DNA of 64,000 nucleotides from Williamsia phyllosphaerae (GCF_014635305.1 NZ_BMCS01000001.1:2232001-2296000), one strand, 5' to 3'; counted from the first letter of the stretch, positions 50,699 through 62,171 are shown. A program made the numbers and translations. The notes: generated from the letters alone by a model not told the origin.

Positions 50699-51613
50699 AT
50701 GTCGGCCGAGGGCTCGAAGAAGGCGATCATCGCGGCACTCGCGGCCAACGCGGGGATCGCCGTGGCGAAGTTCGTGGGTTTCGCGATCACGGGATCGTCG
50801 TCGATGCTCGCCGAGGCCGTCCACTCGGTGGCCGACACGTCCAACCAGGGGCTGCTGCTCCTGGGGCAACGGGAGGCCGCGAAGTCGGCGAACCGGTTGC
50901 ATCCCTTCGGGTACGGACGCAGTCGTTACTTCTACTCGTTCGTCGTCGCGCTGGTGCTGTTCACGCTCGGATCGCTGTTCGCGCTCTACGAGGGGTACGA
51001 GAAGATCGTGCACCCGCACGAGCTCGAGTCGCCGATCGTCGCGGTCGTCATCCTCGTCCTCGCGATCTGCCTCGAGGGTTACAGCTTCTCCACCGCCTAC
51101 CGCGAGTCGCGCCCGCTCAAGGGCAGCGCGTCCTGGTGGCGGTTCATCCGCAACTCGCGCAATCCGGAGCTGCCGGTGGTGCTGCTCGAGGACACCGGCG
51201 CCTTGATCGGGCTCGCGTTCGCACTCGGCGGCGTCGGACTCGCCACGATCACCGGCGACGCGGTCTGGGACGGCATCGGGACGATGGCCATCGGGATCCT
51301 GCTCGGCGTCATCGCCATCATCCTGATCGTCGAGATGCACAGCCTGCTCATCGGTGAGGGCGCCACCGCCTCCGACGAGAAGACGTTGATGACCGCCCTG
51401 GGATCTGAAGCCGGCATCGATCGCGTCATCCACATGAAGACCCAGTACCTCGGCCCCGACGAACTGCTCGTCGCCGCGAAGTTCGCCACCCCCGCGGGAG
51501 CGAGCGCACTGCAGATCGCCGACACCATCAACTCGGCCGAGGCAAAGATCCGCGAGACCCTGCCGATCGCGCGGGTCATCTATCTCGAGCCCGACATAGA
51601 CCGGGGAATGTGA
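50699..51613 (+). CDS. Cation diffusion facilitator family transporter
   Basis: 304 residues with about six membrane helices and a C-terminal cytoplasmic domain. SSSMLAEAVHSVADTSNQ carries one expected metal-site HxxxD motif, while the second site reads LLEDTGALIG in place of a His-Asp pair. HPFGYGRSRYFYSF is typical. These export divalent metals, often zinc, iron or manganese, using a proton gradient; the metal is not readable. A GGAAGGATC site precedes ATG 50699. Confidence 0.88.
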   Translation: MSAEGSKKAIIAALAANAGIAVAKFVGFAITGSSSMLAEAVHSVADTSNQGLLLLGQREAAKSANRLHPFGYGRSRYFYSFVVALVLFTLGSLFALYEGYEKIVHPHELESPIVAVVILVLAICLEGYSFSTAYRESRPLKGSASWWRFIRNSRNPELPVVLLEDTGALIGLAFALGGVGLATITGDAVWDGIGTMAIGILLGVIAIILIVEMHSLLIGEGATASDEKTLMTALGSEAGIDRVIHMKTQYLGPDELLVAAKFATPAGASALQIADTINSAEAKIRETLPIARVIYLEPDIDRGM

Positions 51614-51721
51614 CACCCGCCACCCTCGGCATGGCAAGGTGAGCGTCACCGAAGAATCCGACATCCGTCCGGCCGAGATCCCGACCGGATGCGTCACGTC
51701 CCGACCGTCAGGAGTTCGCCA

Positions 51722-53296
51722 ATGACGCGATCCGACCCCCTAAGGAAATCGCCGCAGGCGCAGCGCTCGATACGGCACTCGCTCACCCGCACCAAGTCGG
51801 TGGAGCAGTCGATGGCCGACACCGACGAGCCCGGCTCACAGCTCAAGAAGAGTCTCACCTGGATCGACCTCACCGTCTTCGGTGTCTCCGTCGTCATCGG
51901 CGCGGGCATCTTCACCATCACCGCGTCCACGGCGGGCAACCTCGCGGGCCCGGCCATCTCGATCTCGTTCATCATGGCCGCCATCGCCTGTGGGCTCGCG
52001 GCCCTGTGTTACGCGGAGTTCGCCTCGACCGTTCCCGTCGCCGGATCGGCGTACACGTTCGGTTATGCGACCTTCGGTGAGTTCCTCGCCTGGATCCTGG
52101 GCTGGGACCTCGTCCTCGAGTTCGCGGTCGGCGCCGCGGTGGTGTCCAAGGGGTGGTCGAGCTATCTCGGCACGGTCTTCGGGTTCTCCGGCGGCACCGC
52201 CGAGGTCGGGGGACTCGACGTCGACTGGGGAGCACTGGTCATCGTCGCGGCGATCACCAGCCTGCTGGTGTTGGGGACCAAGCTGTCGTCGCGGGTCAGC
52301 GCGGTCATCACTGCGGTGAAGGTGGCGGTGGTCCTGCTCGTCATCATCGTCGGGTTCTTCTACGTCAAGACCTCGAACTACTCGAACTTCATCCCCGAGT
52401 CGGAGCCGTCGGAGAGTGGCGGCAAGTCGGTCGAGTCGACGCTGTTCTCGCTCATCACCGGCGGTGGCGACTCCAACTACGGCTGGTACGGACTCCTCGC
52501 GGCCGCATCGATCGTGTTCTTCGCGTTCATCGGATTCGACGTGGTCGCGACCACCGCGGAGGAGACGAAGAACCCCAAGCGCGATGTGCCGCGCGGCATC
52601 CTGACCTCACTGGCGATCGTCACCGTCCTGTACGTGCTCGTCACGATCGTCGTCACCGGGATGGTCAACTACAAGGAGCTCGCGACCTCGGCGGGTGACG
52701 GCGAGCCGAAGAACCTCGCCTACGCGTTCGGTCTGAACGGCATCACCTGGGCCGAGAAGGCGATCTCCATCGGCGCGTTGGCCGGACTCACCACCGTCGT
52801 CATGGTGTTGATGCTCGGCCAGGCCCGCGTGCTGTTCGCCATGAGCCGCGACGGACTGCTGCCCCGCGGACTGGGCAAGACCAGCGCCCGGGGCACGCCG
52901 GCCCGCATCCAGATCCTCGTCGGCGTCGTCGTCGCGGTGGTCGCCGGGTTCTTCCCCATCGACAAGCTCGAGGAGATGGTCAACGTCGGCACGCTCTTCG
53001 CGTTCGTCGTCGTGGCCGCCGGTGTCATCGTCCTGCGACGCAAGCGCCCCGACCTCAAGCGCGGGTTCACCGTCCCGTGGATGCCGGTGATCCCGATTCT
53101 CGCGATCGTGTCCTGCGTCTGGCTGATGCTCAACCTCTCGGCGCTCACCTGGATCCGCTTCGTCGTCTGGATGGCGATCGGCGTGCTGTTCTACTTCGCC
53201 TACAGCCGACGGCACTCCATGGTCGGCAGGCGCGAGCGAGGCGAGATCGACTCGGTGGAGGGGAAGGCCACGCACCCGGTGGGTTCGGAGACCTGA
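51722..53296 (+). CDS. APC-superfamily amino acid permease (cationic amino acid transporter type)
   Basis: 524 residues with about twelve to fourteen membrane helices. FGVSVVIGAGIFTITAS (helix 1 with the GAGIF loop), FAFIGFDVVATTAEETKNP and GQARVLFAMSRDGLLPRG are family motifs. Imports amino acids by proton symport; the substrate is likely basic or neutral but not determined. A CAGGAG site precedes ATG 51722; an in-frame start 33 bases earlier is less supported. Confidence 0.88.
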   Translation: MTRSDPLRKSPQAQRSIRHSLTRTKSVEQSMADTDEPGSQLKKSLTWIDLTVFGVSVVIGAGIFTITASTAGNLAGPAISISFIMAAIACGLAALCYAEFASTVPVAGSAYTFGYATFGEFLAWILGWDLVLEFAVGAAVVSKGWSSYLGTVFGFSGGTAEVGGLDVDWGALVIVAAITSLLVLGTKLSSRVSAVITAVKVAVVLLVIIVGFFYVKTSNYSNFIPESEPSESGGKSVESTLFSLITGGGDSNYGWYGLLAAASIVFFAFIGFDVVATTAEETKNPKRDVPRGILTSLAIVTVLYVLVTIVVTGMVNYKELATSAGDGEPKNLAYAFGLNGITWAEKAISIGALAGLTTVVMVLMLGQARVLFAMSRDGLLPRGLGKTSARGTPARIQILVGVVVAVVAGFFPIDKLEEMVNVGTLFAFVVVAAGVIVLRRKRPDLKRGFTVPWMPVIPILAIVSCVWLMLNLSALTWIRFVVWMAIGVLFYFAYSRRHSMVGRRERGEIDSVEGKATHPVGSET

Positions 53297-53320
53297 CGCG
53301 ACAACCGCACCCGTTCCACC

Positions 53321-53356
53321 CGACACCCCGTCGATCACCTGATCGGCGGGGTGTCG
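53321..53356 (+). terminator. Hairpin after the amino acid permease
   Basis: CGACACCCCG (53321-53330) pairs perfectly with 53347-53356; CGATCA/TGATCG pair inside, with a T-G wobble between. A 16-bp stem with loop cc, 24 bp after the stop. The rest of the 317-bp gap to sahH holds the sahH promoter and no gene. Confidence 0.75.
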
Positions 53357-53551
53357 TCGTGTGCGCTGTCCACCGCAACGTCGGCGAGGTCCGCAACGCC
53401 CTGCGCGACCCCACCGCCGCGCACCGGTGAACCGACGGGATCGTCCGGTTCGGCTGGGGACGGTCACAAAACGGACCGTTCCCCGGTGCGACATGGCCCA
53501 GTCGTCACGATCCCGTCAGACGCTGTTTTCGCGGTTGAGCGGTCTGTTCGT

Positions 53552-53598
53552 TAACCTGTAGGGCGACACATCGGTCCCGATCACCGGAGCCGGTCGCC
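53552..53598 (+). promoter_or_regulatory. Predicted sahH -10 element and leader stem-loop
   Basis: TAACCT (53552-53557) is a good -10; a convincing -35 was not found. In the leader GGCGAC (53562-53567) pairs with GTCGCC (53593-53598), enclosing a small ATCGG/CCGAT stem. The ribosome site (GGAG) lies just downstream. It does not match the SAH riboswitch pattern I know. Confidence 0.4.
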
Positions 53599-53613
53599 AA
53601 CCAGGAGTACTAC

Positions 53614-55083
<1,470 letters not shown>

Positions 55084-55112
55084 TCTCCTCAGAGCACCGC
55101 GGTCTGACCGAC

Positions 55113-55183
55113 CGCTCCCGCGACAGCGAAACGCTCCCGCGACTGGAATCCCAGTCGCGGGAGCGTTTTCGTGTCGCGGGAAG
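55113..55183. repeat. Head-to-head 19-nt repeat hairpin, copy 2, between sahH and tmk
   Basis: Arms 55116-55146 and 55151-55181 pair over their length with single-base bulges; the inner 15 bp (55132-55146 with 55151-55165) are perfect with loop aatc. CGCTCC recurs at 55113 and 55132 (19 apart). It is the bidirectional terminator of convergent sahH and tmk and shares layout and the GAAACGCTCC core with 17524-17583. Confidence 0.8.
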
Positions 55184-55194
55184 GGCTGCGGCCC

Positions 55195-55830
55195 TCAGGC
55201 GGTGAGCAGGTCGTCGGCGAGCGACGGCGCGAGATTCGCGTCGAGAACCCACCACGGCGAGAGCCAATTGATCTGTGCGAGTTGGCGGTACACCGCATCG
55301 ACGTCGCGCTGCAGGTTGTTGTCACGTTCGTAGAGGTCGCGGCCCCGGGTCGCGTCGGCGTCCCCGCGCGCGGCCGCGCGCCCCATCGCGACCTCGGCGG
55401 GCACGTCGATGAGCAGGTGATGGTCGGGCACCGGTAGGGCGAAGCGGTGGAACTCCAGTTCGGCCACCCACTCCACGGCATCGCCGGCGGCGTCCTGACC
55501 GCAGCGAGCGGCGGTGTAGGCGGCGTTGGACGCGACGTAACGGTCGAGCAGCACCACATCGGATTCGCCGAGCGCCGTCCGGATGTCGCGGGCCGCGCCG
55601 GCACGATCGAGCGCGAACAGCATCGCCATCGCGTACGAGCTCGAGCGAAGATCGCCGTGGGCGCCGTGCAGGGCCTCGGCGGCGATGTCGGCGTGGACCG
55701 ATTCGCCGTAACGCGGGAAGGCCATCGTCGTCACCCGACGTCCGGCGTCACGCCACCTGCTGGTCAGGCCGTCGACGAGCGTGCGCTTGCCCGCGCCGTC
55801 GATTCCTTCCACCGCGATCAGAACTCCCAC
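55195..55830 (-). CDS. tmk: Thymidylate kinase
   Basis: 211 residues, phosphorylating dTMP to dTDP with ATP. The P-loop is GIDGAGKRT, reading EGIDGAGKRTLVDGL, and VLLDRYVASNAAY is the DRY/DRF-type motif. The LID region is short. ATG 55830 gives MGVLIAVEGIDG. Convergent with sahH; 117 bp from divergent mtrA. Confidence 0.95.
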   Translation of the reverse strand: MGVLIAVEGIDGAGKRTLVDGLTSRWRDAGRRVTTMAFPRYGESVHADIAAEALHGAHGDLRSSSYAMAMLFALDRAGAARDIRTALGESDVVLLDRYVASNAAYTAARCGQDAAGDAVEWVAELEFHRFALPVPDHHLLIDVPAEVAMGRAAARGDADATRGRDLYERDNNLQRDVDAVYRQLAQINWLSPWWVLDANLAPSLADDLLTA

Positions 55831-55947
55831 ACCGCAGAGACTAGTCAGCGTGGCGCCACATTCGACGTCGGTGGCGCCGGACGCGCCGGTCAGGGCCTGT
55901 GTGGGCCTCGGCGCGCCACCCGCACGTTCACCGTCGTCGGTGTCACC

Positions 55948-56634
55948 ATGGGGGTCATGAAGCCCAGGATTCTCGTCGTGGACGATGACGCGGCACTAGC
56001 GGAGATGCTCACCATCGTGCTGCGTGGCGAGGGTTTCGAGCCGTTCGTCGTCGGTGACGGCACCCAGGCGCTCGCCGCGGTCCGCGAGATCCGACCCGAT
56101 CTGGTGCTGCTAGACCTGATGTTGCCCGGCATGAACGGCATCGACGTGTGCCGCGTGCTGCGCGCCGACTCCGGCGTGCCGATCGTGATGCTGACCGCCA
56201 AGAGCGACACCGTCGACATCGTCCTGGGCCTCGAGTCCGGCGCCGACGACTACATGGTCAAGCCGTTCAAGCCCAAGGAGCTCGTCGCCCGCGTCCGCGC
56301 CCGACTGCGTCGCACCGACGACGAGCCCGCCGAGTTGCTGTCCATCGGCCCCGTCGAGATCGACGTGCCCGCCCACAAGGTGACCCGCGACGGCAACCAG
56401 ATCTCGCTGACCCCGCTCGAGTTCGACCTCCTCGTGGCCCTCGCGCGCAAGCCGCGGCAGGTGTTCACGCGTGACGTGTTGCTCGAGCAGGTGTGGGGAT
56501 ATCGGCATCCGGCCGACACGCGGCTGGTCAACGTCCACGTACAGCGGCTGCGTGCCAAGGTCGAGCTCGACCCGGAGAACCCGGAGGTCGTGTTGACGGT
56601 GAGAGGGGTCGGCTACAAGGCCGGCCCGCCGTGA
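55948..56634 (+). CDS. mtrA: Response regulator MtrA
   Basis: 228-residue OmpR-type transcription factor, essential in mycobacteria, controlling cell wall and division genes. The receiver domain has acidic DDD near the start and the phospho-acceptor Asp at residue 56 (LLDLMLPG), matching Asp56 of M. tuberculosis MtrA and supporting the start at 55948. The C-terminal winged helix is nearly identical to the mycobacterial one ([20 protein letters not shown]). The GTG of mtrB overlaps the stop. Confidence 0.97.
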   Translation: MGVMKPRILVVDDDAALAEMLTIVLRGEGFEPFVVGDGTQALAAVREIRPDLVLLDLMLPGMNGIDVCRVLRADSGVPIVMLTAKSDTVDIVLGLESGADDYMVKPFKPKELVARVRARLRRTDDEPAELLSIGPVEIDVPAHKVTRDGNQISLTPLEFDLLVALARKPRQVFTRDVLLEQVWGYRHPADTRLVNVHVQRLRAKVELDPENPEVVLTVRGVGYKAGPP

Positions 56635-58259
56635 TCGGGCGGTCTCGTCGCAGGATCAACCCCACCTTCCCGCGTGCCCTGCGGAGGTGGTCGACGGCGG
56701 GCCGATTCGTCGGACGTATCTGGCGCCGCTCGCTGCAGTTGCGTGTCGTCGTCTCGACAATGGTGCTCTCGTTCGTCGTCCTGCTGATCCTCGGGTTCGT
56801 GCTGACCAGTCAGATCACCGACCGACTGCTCGACCTCAAACTGCGTGCTGCCACCGAGGAGATCGATCGCGCCCGCACCTCGGTCGAGCGAGACCTCTCC
56901 GGCGGCGACGCCAACGCGTCGATCCAGAACCGGCTGCGTCAGACGCGGTCCATCCTCACCGACCGCGACGTCGACACCACCCCGGCCTCGGGCGTGGTCG
57001 GCACCTTCGACACCGTCCTGCTGGTACAGGGCGGGGGACCGCAGGACACCGCATCGGTCGGCCCGATCGAGGAGATCCCCGACACCCTGCGGCGGATGGT
57101 GCGCGCCGGGCAGATCGCCTATCAGTACTCGTCGGTCGAGGGGTCGACGGGTCGGAAGACGCCCGCGCTGATCGTCGGCACCCCGACCTCGTCGGGCATC
57201 AGCGGTCTCGAGTTGTACCTCGTGTTCCCGCTGACCAACGAGGAGAGCACGGTGTCGCTGGTGCGCGGCACGATCTTCACCGGCGGACTCGTCCTGCTGG
57301 GTCTGCTCGCGGCCATCGCGATGCTGGTGTCGCGGCAGGTGGTCATCCCGGTCCGGTCGGCGTCGCGGATCGCGGTGCGTTTCGCCGACGGCCGGCTCAA
57401 GGAACGAATGCCCGTACGCGGCGAGGACGACATGGCCCGGCTGGCGATGTCGTTCAACGACATGGCCGAGAGTCTGTCGAAACAGATCACCCACCTCGAG
57501 GAGTTCGGCGGACTGCAACGGCAGTTCACCTCCGACGTCAGCCACGAACTGCGCACCCCGCTGACCACCGTGCGCATGGCCAGCGACGTGCTCTACGACG
57601 GCCGCGAGGACCTCGACCCGGTGCGCAAACGGTCGGTCGAGTTGCTCAACAAGGAACTCGACCGCTTCGAGACCCTGCTCGGTGAGCTGCTCGAGATCTC
57701 CCGGCACGACGCCGGTGTCGCCGAACTCGCCGCCGAACGCGTCAGCATGAGCATCGCCATCGACGGCGCGTTGGCGACGGTGCGCCACCTCGCCGAGGAG
57801 ACCGACACCCCGCTGGTCCTCGACCTGCCCGAGGAGCCGGTGCTCGCCGAGATCGACCCGCGCCGTGTCGAGCGGATCCTGCGCAACCTGATGGCCAACG
57901 CCATCGACCACGGCGAGCAACGTCCGGTGACCCTGACCATGCGTTCGGACGGCGATGCCGTCGCGATCACCGTGCGCGACCGGGGGATCGGTCTGCGTCC
58001 GGGCGAGGAGAAGTTGGTGTTCAACCGGTTCTGGAGGTCGGATCCGTCGCGGTTCCGCCGCTCGGGTGGCACCGGCCTCGGTCTTGCCATCAGCATCGAG
58101 GACGCCCGACTGCACCAGGGGCGTCTCGAAGCCTGGGGCGAGCCGGGCAAGGGCGCATCCTTCCGGCTCACCCTCCCTCTCGTCCGCGGACACAAAGTGC
58201 TGGGAAGTCCGTTGCCGCTCAAGCCCGTTGGCGCGCGTAAGGTGAACGGCCGTGAGTGA
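56631..58259 (+). CDS. mtrB: Sensor histidine kinase MtrB
   Basis: 542 residues. Two membrane helices (~37-60 and ~213-236) flank an extracytoplasmic sensor region; then HAMP, the HisKA domain with phospho-acceptor His 305 in [10 protein letters not shown], and the ATPase domain with GTGLGLAIS. It phosphorylates MtrA. GTG 56631 overlaps the mtrA stop by four bases, and its stop overlaps lpqB by eight. Confidence 0.97.
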   Translation: MIGRSRRRINPTFPRALRRWSTAGRFVGRIWRRSLQLRVVVSTMVLSFVVLLILGFVLTSQITDRLLDLKLRAATEEIDRARTSVERDLSGGDANASIQNRLRQTRSILTDRDVDTTPASGVVGTFDTVLLVQGGGPQDTASVGPIEEIPDTLRRMVRAGQIAYQYSSVEGSTGRKTPALIVGTPTSSGISGLELYLVFPLTNEESTVSLVRGTIFTGGLVLLGLLAAIAMLVSRQVVIPVRSASRIAVRFADGRLKERMPVRGEDDMARLAMSFNDMAESLSKQITHLEEFGGLQRQFTSDVSHELRTPLTTVRMASDVLYDGREDLDPVRKRSVELLNKELDRFETLLGELLEISRHDAGVAELAAERVSMSIAIDGALATVRHLAEETDTPLVLDLPEEPVLAEIDPRRVERILRNLMANAIDHGEQRPVTLTMRSDGDAVAITVRDRGIGLRPGEEKLVFNRFWRSDPSRFRRSGGTGLGLAISIEDARLHQGRLEAWGEPGKGASFRLTLPLVRGHKVLGSPLPLKPVGARKVNGRE

Positions 58260-60039
58260 GCACCGCGGTGACCCCCGCCCCTCGGTGACCGCACGGCGTC
58301 CTCGGTGGACGCTGCTGATCCTGCTGTGCGCGGTCATCACCGGCATCACCGGCTGCGTCTCCATCCCGACCAGTTCCAGCCCGCAGCCGATCGGGTCGCT
58401 GGAGCGGCGAGCGCCCGCGGTCAACGTCCCGACGCCGCGCCCCGGCATGGACCCCGAGTCGTTGGTGCGTGACTTCCTCAAGGCGACGGCGAACCCGAGT
58501 TCGGGACATCTCGCCGCGCGCCAGTACCTGACCCGCTCGGCGTCGGACGCCTGGGACGACCGTGGCGGTGCGTTGATCCTGGGCCAGATCAACGTGCTCA
58601 CCGACGCCAGGACCGACAGCACGTTCACCGCGCGCATCATCGGCGACAACGCGGGCACGCTGCAGTCCAACGGCCATCTCGTCCCCGCGACCGGTCGGGT
58701 CGAGAGCAGGCTGTCGATGGTGCTCGTGGACGGTCAGTGGCGCATCGACGGTGCCCTGCCCAGTGGCGTCATGATCGACCGGACACAGTTCACGTCCAGC
58801 TACCGACCGCGGGATCTGTTCTATCCCAATGCCTCCGGCGAGTACCTGGTCGCCGACCCGCGATGGCTCTACTCCACGGGGGAAGACTTCTCCGATCAGC
58901 TCGTCGACCTGCTGGTGGCGGGACCGTCCGACGAGCTCGCTCGCGCGGTGGTCACCGAGTTCCCCGCGGGCGCCGCTCTGCGGGGCTCGATCGAGACGAC
59001 GCCGACCGGAGGTGTGCGGATCGAACTGACCGGGCTGAGCTCGTTGGCCGAACGCAACCGGACCCTGCTCGCGGCGCAGCTGATCTGGACCCTGAACAAG
59101 TCGGACGTGCCCGGGCCCTTCGTCATCGACGCCGACGGCGCACCGCTCAACGACCGGTACTCGAGCGGATGGCGGACCACCGACGTCGCCTCGCTCGACC
59201 CCACCGACGCGACGCAGTCGTCGCTCGGACTGCACGTGATCCGCGCAGGCGCGCTCGATCGCGTCGAGGGCGGTCGGCTCGTCCCGGTCGCAGGTCCTCT
59301 CGGAACGTCGAACGCGCTGTTGTCGGCGACCATCTCGACCGACGGCGGACGGGTCGCCGCAGTCGCTCGCAACAACGCGCCCCAGCCCGCGCCGGCGCAG
59401 GCCCTACAGGTCGGCGACTACGGTGCCGCCACGACGACCATGGCCACCGGCACCGTCATCTCGCGTCCGTCGTTCGGTCCCGACCGCGACACGATCTGGG
59501 CGGTCGTCGACGGTCGGGTGCTGCGGTGGGCGCGGGACGCGACTGGGACCGCGCAGGCGCCGGTGGTGGTCGACTCCGACGCCGTGTCCTCGGTGGCCCG
59601 CGGGGTCATCACCGAGCTGCGGGTCTCCCGTGACGGGGCCCGCGTGGCGGCGATCGTCGGGGGCAAGACCGTGCTGGCCGTGATCTCGACCGCGGCCGAC
59701 GGCGCGGTGTCGCTGACCGGCGCGCGCGACGCGGCGTTCAACATCGCCGGGCAGGCGGTCTCGCTCGACTGGATCTCCGGCGACACCGTCGTGGTCGCCC
59801 GCAACACCAGCGACACCCCGGTCGTCCAGGTCAGCATCGACGGGACGCCCGCGGTCGGGCTCCTCAGCGGCAACCTCACCCCGCCGGTCACCGCGGTGGT
59901 CGGGGACACCTCGACGCTCTACGCCGCCGACAGCCGGGGCATCCTGCAGCTCGGCAGCACCAACGGCGAGCCCGACCAGTACTGGAACGAGGTCGCGCCG
60001 ACCATGGGCTCGCAGTCCATCCCGGTACTGCCGCAGTGA
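58252..60039 (+). CDS. lpqB: Lipoprotein LpqB
   Basis: 595 residues. The lipobox ITGC follows a hydrophobic segment. LpqB is an outer-surface lipoprotein that interacts with MtrB and modulates its activity. A GerMN-type domain near 190-290 and a beta-propeller-like C-terminal half (repeated GxVxxRPSF/[11 protein letters not shown] patterns) fit the family. Its GTG overlaps mtrB by eight bases, completing the mtrAB-lpqB unit. Confidence 0.95.
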   Translation: MSEHRGDPRPSVTARRPRWTLLILLCAVITGITGCVSIPTSSSPQPIGSLERRAPAVNVPTPRPGMDPESLVRDFLKATANPSSGHLAARQYLTRSASDAWDDRGGALILGQINVLTDARTDSTFTARIIGDNAGTLQSNGHLVPATGRVESRLSMVLVDGQWRIDGALPSGVMIDRTQFTSSYRPRDLFYPNASGEYLVADPRWLYSTGEDFSDQLVDLLVAGPSDELARAVVTEFPAGAALRGSIETTPTGGVRIELTGLSSLAERNRTLLAAQLIWTLNKSDVPGPFVIDADGAPLNDRYSSGWRTTDVASLDPTDATQSSLGLHVIRAGALDRVEGGRLVPVAGPLGTSNALLSATISTDGGRVAAVARNNAPQPAPAQALQVGDYGAATTTMATGTVISRPSFGPDRDTIWAVVDGRVLRWARDATGTAQAPVVVDSDAVSSVARGVITELRVSRDGARVAAIVGGKTVLAVISTAADGAVSLTGARDAAFNIAGQAVSLDWISGDTVVVARNTSDTPVVQVSIDGTPAVGLLSGNLTPPVTAVVGDTSTLYAADSRGILQLGSTNGEPDQYWNEVAPTMGSQSIPVLPQ

Positions 60040-60064
60040 CCTGACCCGTCGCGGCGGCGCCGTC

Positions 60065-60162
60065 GAGTGGGCCTAAACGACCCGCCGAACGTGCCGAAAC
60101 CACCCGCCGAGCGGGCCGAATCCACCCGCCGAGTGGGCCAAAACCACCCGCCGAGCGGGCCG
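60065..60162 (+). repeat. 22-bp tandem repeat, 4.5 units
   Basis: Units begin at 60065, 60087, 60109 and 60131, with a partial at 60153. Consensus GAGYGGGCCRAAACCACCCGCC, with few mismatches. No spacers, so it is not CRISPR. It lies in the 312-bp gap after lpqB and before comF, facing an inverted array at 60207-60272. Confidence 0.85.
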
Positions 60163-60206
60163 TCGCCGGTCAGTGGACAGCGAGCGAGCGTCCGGTGGAG
60201 GACATC

Positions 60207-60272
60207 GGCACGTTCGACACGTGATTGCGGCACGCTCGGCGCGTAATTACGGCACGGTCGGCGGTGTGGATC
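60207..60272 (-). repeat. 22-bp units in the opposite orientation, 3 copies
   Basis: Units at 60207, 60229 and 60251, each starting GGCACG; the core CGGCACG-TCGGCG resembles the complement of the 60065-60162 unit. The two arrays face each other across 44 bp. The copies are more diverged than the left array. Confidence 0.6.
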
Positions 60273-60351
60273 GATCCGCATCGGTGGACAACCACCCCTC
60301 CACGCCCGTCTCCCGGCGTCACCGCGTCGGCGGACGCGTGATCATCGAACC

Positions 60352-61065
60352 GTGCCGTCGCCGACCGTCCGGATGTGGCTCGACGGTGCGTGGCAGGTGG
60401 TCCGCGCCGGCGCCGACCTCGTCGTGCCGCTGCTCTGCGGCGGATGCGGCCGTGCCGGCGCGCGGTGGTGTCGGTCCTGCGACGACGTCGCGCACGACGA
60501 CCCGATCGTGCTCACGCCCCGGGTGGCACCGCCGGTCGGGGCGTGGGCGCTGGGGCGGTACCGCGGTCCGCTGCGCAGCGCGATCCTGGAACTGAAGGAA
60601 CACGGCCGACGCGATCTCGTCACCCCGTTGGGGTCGGGGCTCGCGCGGGGACTGGTGACCCTGGCGGCCTGGTCGGAGCTGCCCGATGCGACCGAACTCG
60701 TGCTCGTCCCGGCTCCCACCCGCGCGTGGTCGGCCCGTCGACGTGGTGGCGACCCCGTCACGGCGATCGCGGCCGAGGCCGCGTCCCGACTGGGCTCGCG
60801 GGTCCGCGTCGCTCCGATGCTGCGCACCTCGATGTGGGCCCGCGACTCGGCCGGGCTGTCGGCGCGTGGGCGGGTCGACAACCTCGACCACGCCATCGCG
60901 GTACGACCCCGCGCCCGCCGGTCCATCGCCTCGACGCACGCCCGCGCCGCGGTCGTCCTGGTCGACGACGTGCTCACCACCGGCGCCACGGCGAGCGAAT
61001 CGATCCGGGTGCTGGCCGGCATCGGGGTGCGGGTCGACGCCGTTCTGGTCATAGCGGGCGCGTGA
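60352..61065 (+). CDS. ComF-family phosphoribosyltransferase
   Basis: 237 residues. A zinc-ribbon-like CGGC...CRSC lies at ~29-43 and the phosphoribosyltransferase PRPP motif VVLVDDVLTTGATASE at ~205-222. ComF proteins aid DNA uptake in competent bacteria; in actinobacteria the role is unclear. The GTG start is the first in frame; no strong ribosome site was seen, so the start is uncertain. Usual neighbour of hpf in this order. Confidence 0.88.
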   Translation: MPSPTVRMWLDGAWQVVRAGADLVVPLLCGGCGRAGARWCRSCDDVAHDDPIVLTPRVAPPVGAWALGRYRGPLRSAILELKEHGRRDLVTPLGSGLARGLVTLAAWSELPDATELVLVPAPTRAWSARRRGGDPVTAIAAEAASRLGSRVRVAPMLRTSMWARDSAGLSARGRVDNLDHAIAVRPRARRSIASTHARAAVVLVDDVLTTGATASESIRVLAGIGVRVDAVLVIAGA

Positions 61066-61439
61066 CCCCGACACCGGGGTAGCGGAGACGCAACACAGGT
61101 CACCTGATCGACATGAAAACTCGATGAAATGTTGATGCCCAAATCATGGCGACACCCCGATGTTGCGACTACGGTCGGAGGTCATCGGGCACCGCGATCG
61201 ACCGCGGTACCGCGGCCGGCGGCAGTGATGTCGCCAGGCCACAGGAGTCAACCGGCAACCCTTGGAGGTGAGGCCACTCCCATCAGAGGTGCCATTGCGG
61301 TGCAACCGATTTCACTTCCGAATACGTGCGCCGTTGGCATTGACCACGACCCGTTCTCCCCACGAGGCCCCGGCGCCGCTCCGCGTCGAGGCCCCGATCG
61401 CGCGGACGGCCGATCACCCCAAACCAGGAGGTCCTTCGA
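61066..61439. other. Long upstream region of hpf
   Basis: 374 bp without a gene. A segment near 61240-61295 (GGAGT...ACTCC and GGCAACC...GGTGCC) could fold, but it matches no riboswitch I recognise. The hpf GTG has an AGGAGG site at 61426-61431. Confidence 0.4.
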
Positions 61440-62171
61440 GTGTCGACAACCACCCACGCCACATCCGCCACCGACTCGCGACAGCAGCCCGACCCGTTCG
61501 ACAGACGGTCGGCGTTCGTCCGCCCGAGCGACTCGTCAGAGGCGGACAGCCCCGCGACCCCCGACGCGACGGTGGTCGTCACCGGCCGCAACGTCGAGGT
61601 GCCCGATCACTTCCGGGTGCACGTCGGGGACAAGCTCGCCCGCGTCGAGCGCTACGACCCCTCCATCTTCGCCTTCGATGTCGAGCTCTATCACGAACGC
61701 AACCGACGACAGGCCAAGGTGTGCCAACGGGTCGAGATCACCGCGCGGGGTCGCGGTCCGGTGGTGCGCGCCGAGGCGTGCGCGGAGAACTTCTACGCGG
61801 CACTCGAGATCGCGGTGGACCGGCTGCAGTCCCGACTGCGCCGCACCAAGGATCGCCGCAAGGTCCACCACGGACTGCGGACCCCGATCTCGGTCGCCGA
61901 GGCGACCGCGGACATCGACCCGACCCTCGACGGTCAGGCGCAGGCCCCGACCGAACCGGACTGGGCCGCCGAGGTGCCCGAGTCCGACGGTCCCGGGCAG
62001 GTGGTCCGCGTCAAAGAGCACGAGGCCGTGCCGATGACCGTCGACGACGCCCTCTACGAGATGGAGCTCGTCGGACACGACTTCTTCCTGTTCCACGACA
62101 AGGAGAGCGACCGGCCGTCGGTGGTCTACCGCCGCCACGCCTTCGATTACGGGTTGCTCCGCCTGGCCTGA
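61440..62171 (+). CDS. hpf: Long-form ribosome hibernation promoting factor
   Basis: 243 residues. The N-terminal ~100-residue domain (VVVTGRNVEVPDHFRVHVGDKLARVERYD, read in parts) binds the 30S decoding site, and the C-terminal domain (MTVDDALYEMELVGHDFFLFHD) drives 100S dimer formation. Expressed in stationary phase in relatives. A ~40-residue N-terminal lead is unusual but seen in actinobacterial homologues. AGGAGG precedes the GTG. Confidence 0.95.
   Translation: MSTTTHATSATDSRQQPDPFDRRSAFVRPSDSSEADSPATPDATVVVTGRNVEVPDHFRVHVGDKLARVERYDPSIFAFDVELYHERNRRQAKVCQRVEITARGRGPVVRAEACAENFYAALEIAVDRLQSRLRRTKDRRKVHHGLRTPISVAEATADIDPTLDGQAQAPTEPDWAAEVPESDGPGQVVRVKEHEAVPMTVDDALYEMELVGHDFFLFHDKESDRPSVVYRRHAFDYGLLRLA

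Noticed and set aside
56613..58670. Large minus-strand open frame opposite mtrB
   Set aside because: It overlaps the whole of mtrB and part of lpqB, shows no family motif and mirrors their codon pattern.
60065..60272. CRISPR array
   Set aside because: The 22-bp units abut with no variable spacers and no cas genes are nearby.
61066..61439. raiA-type, SAM-IV or ydaO riboswitch upstream of hpf
   Set aside because: The leader has suggestive GGCAACC-like bits but lacks the ordered conserved blocks of any of these; nothing definite could be aligned by eye.
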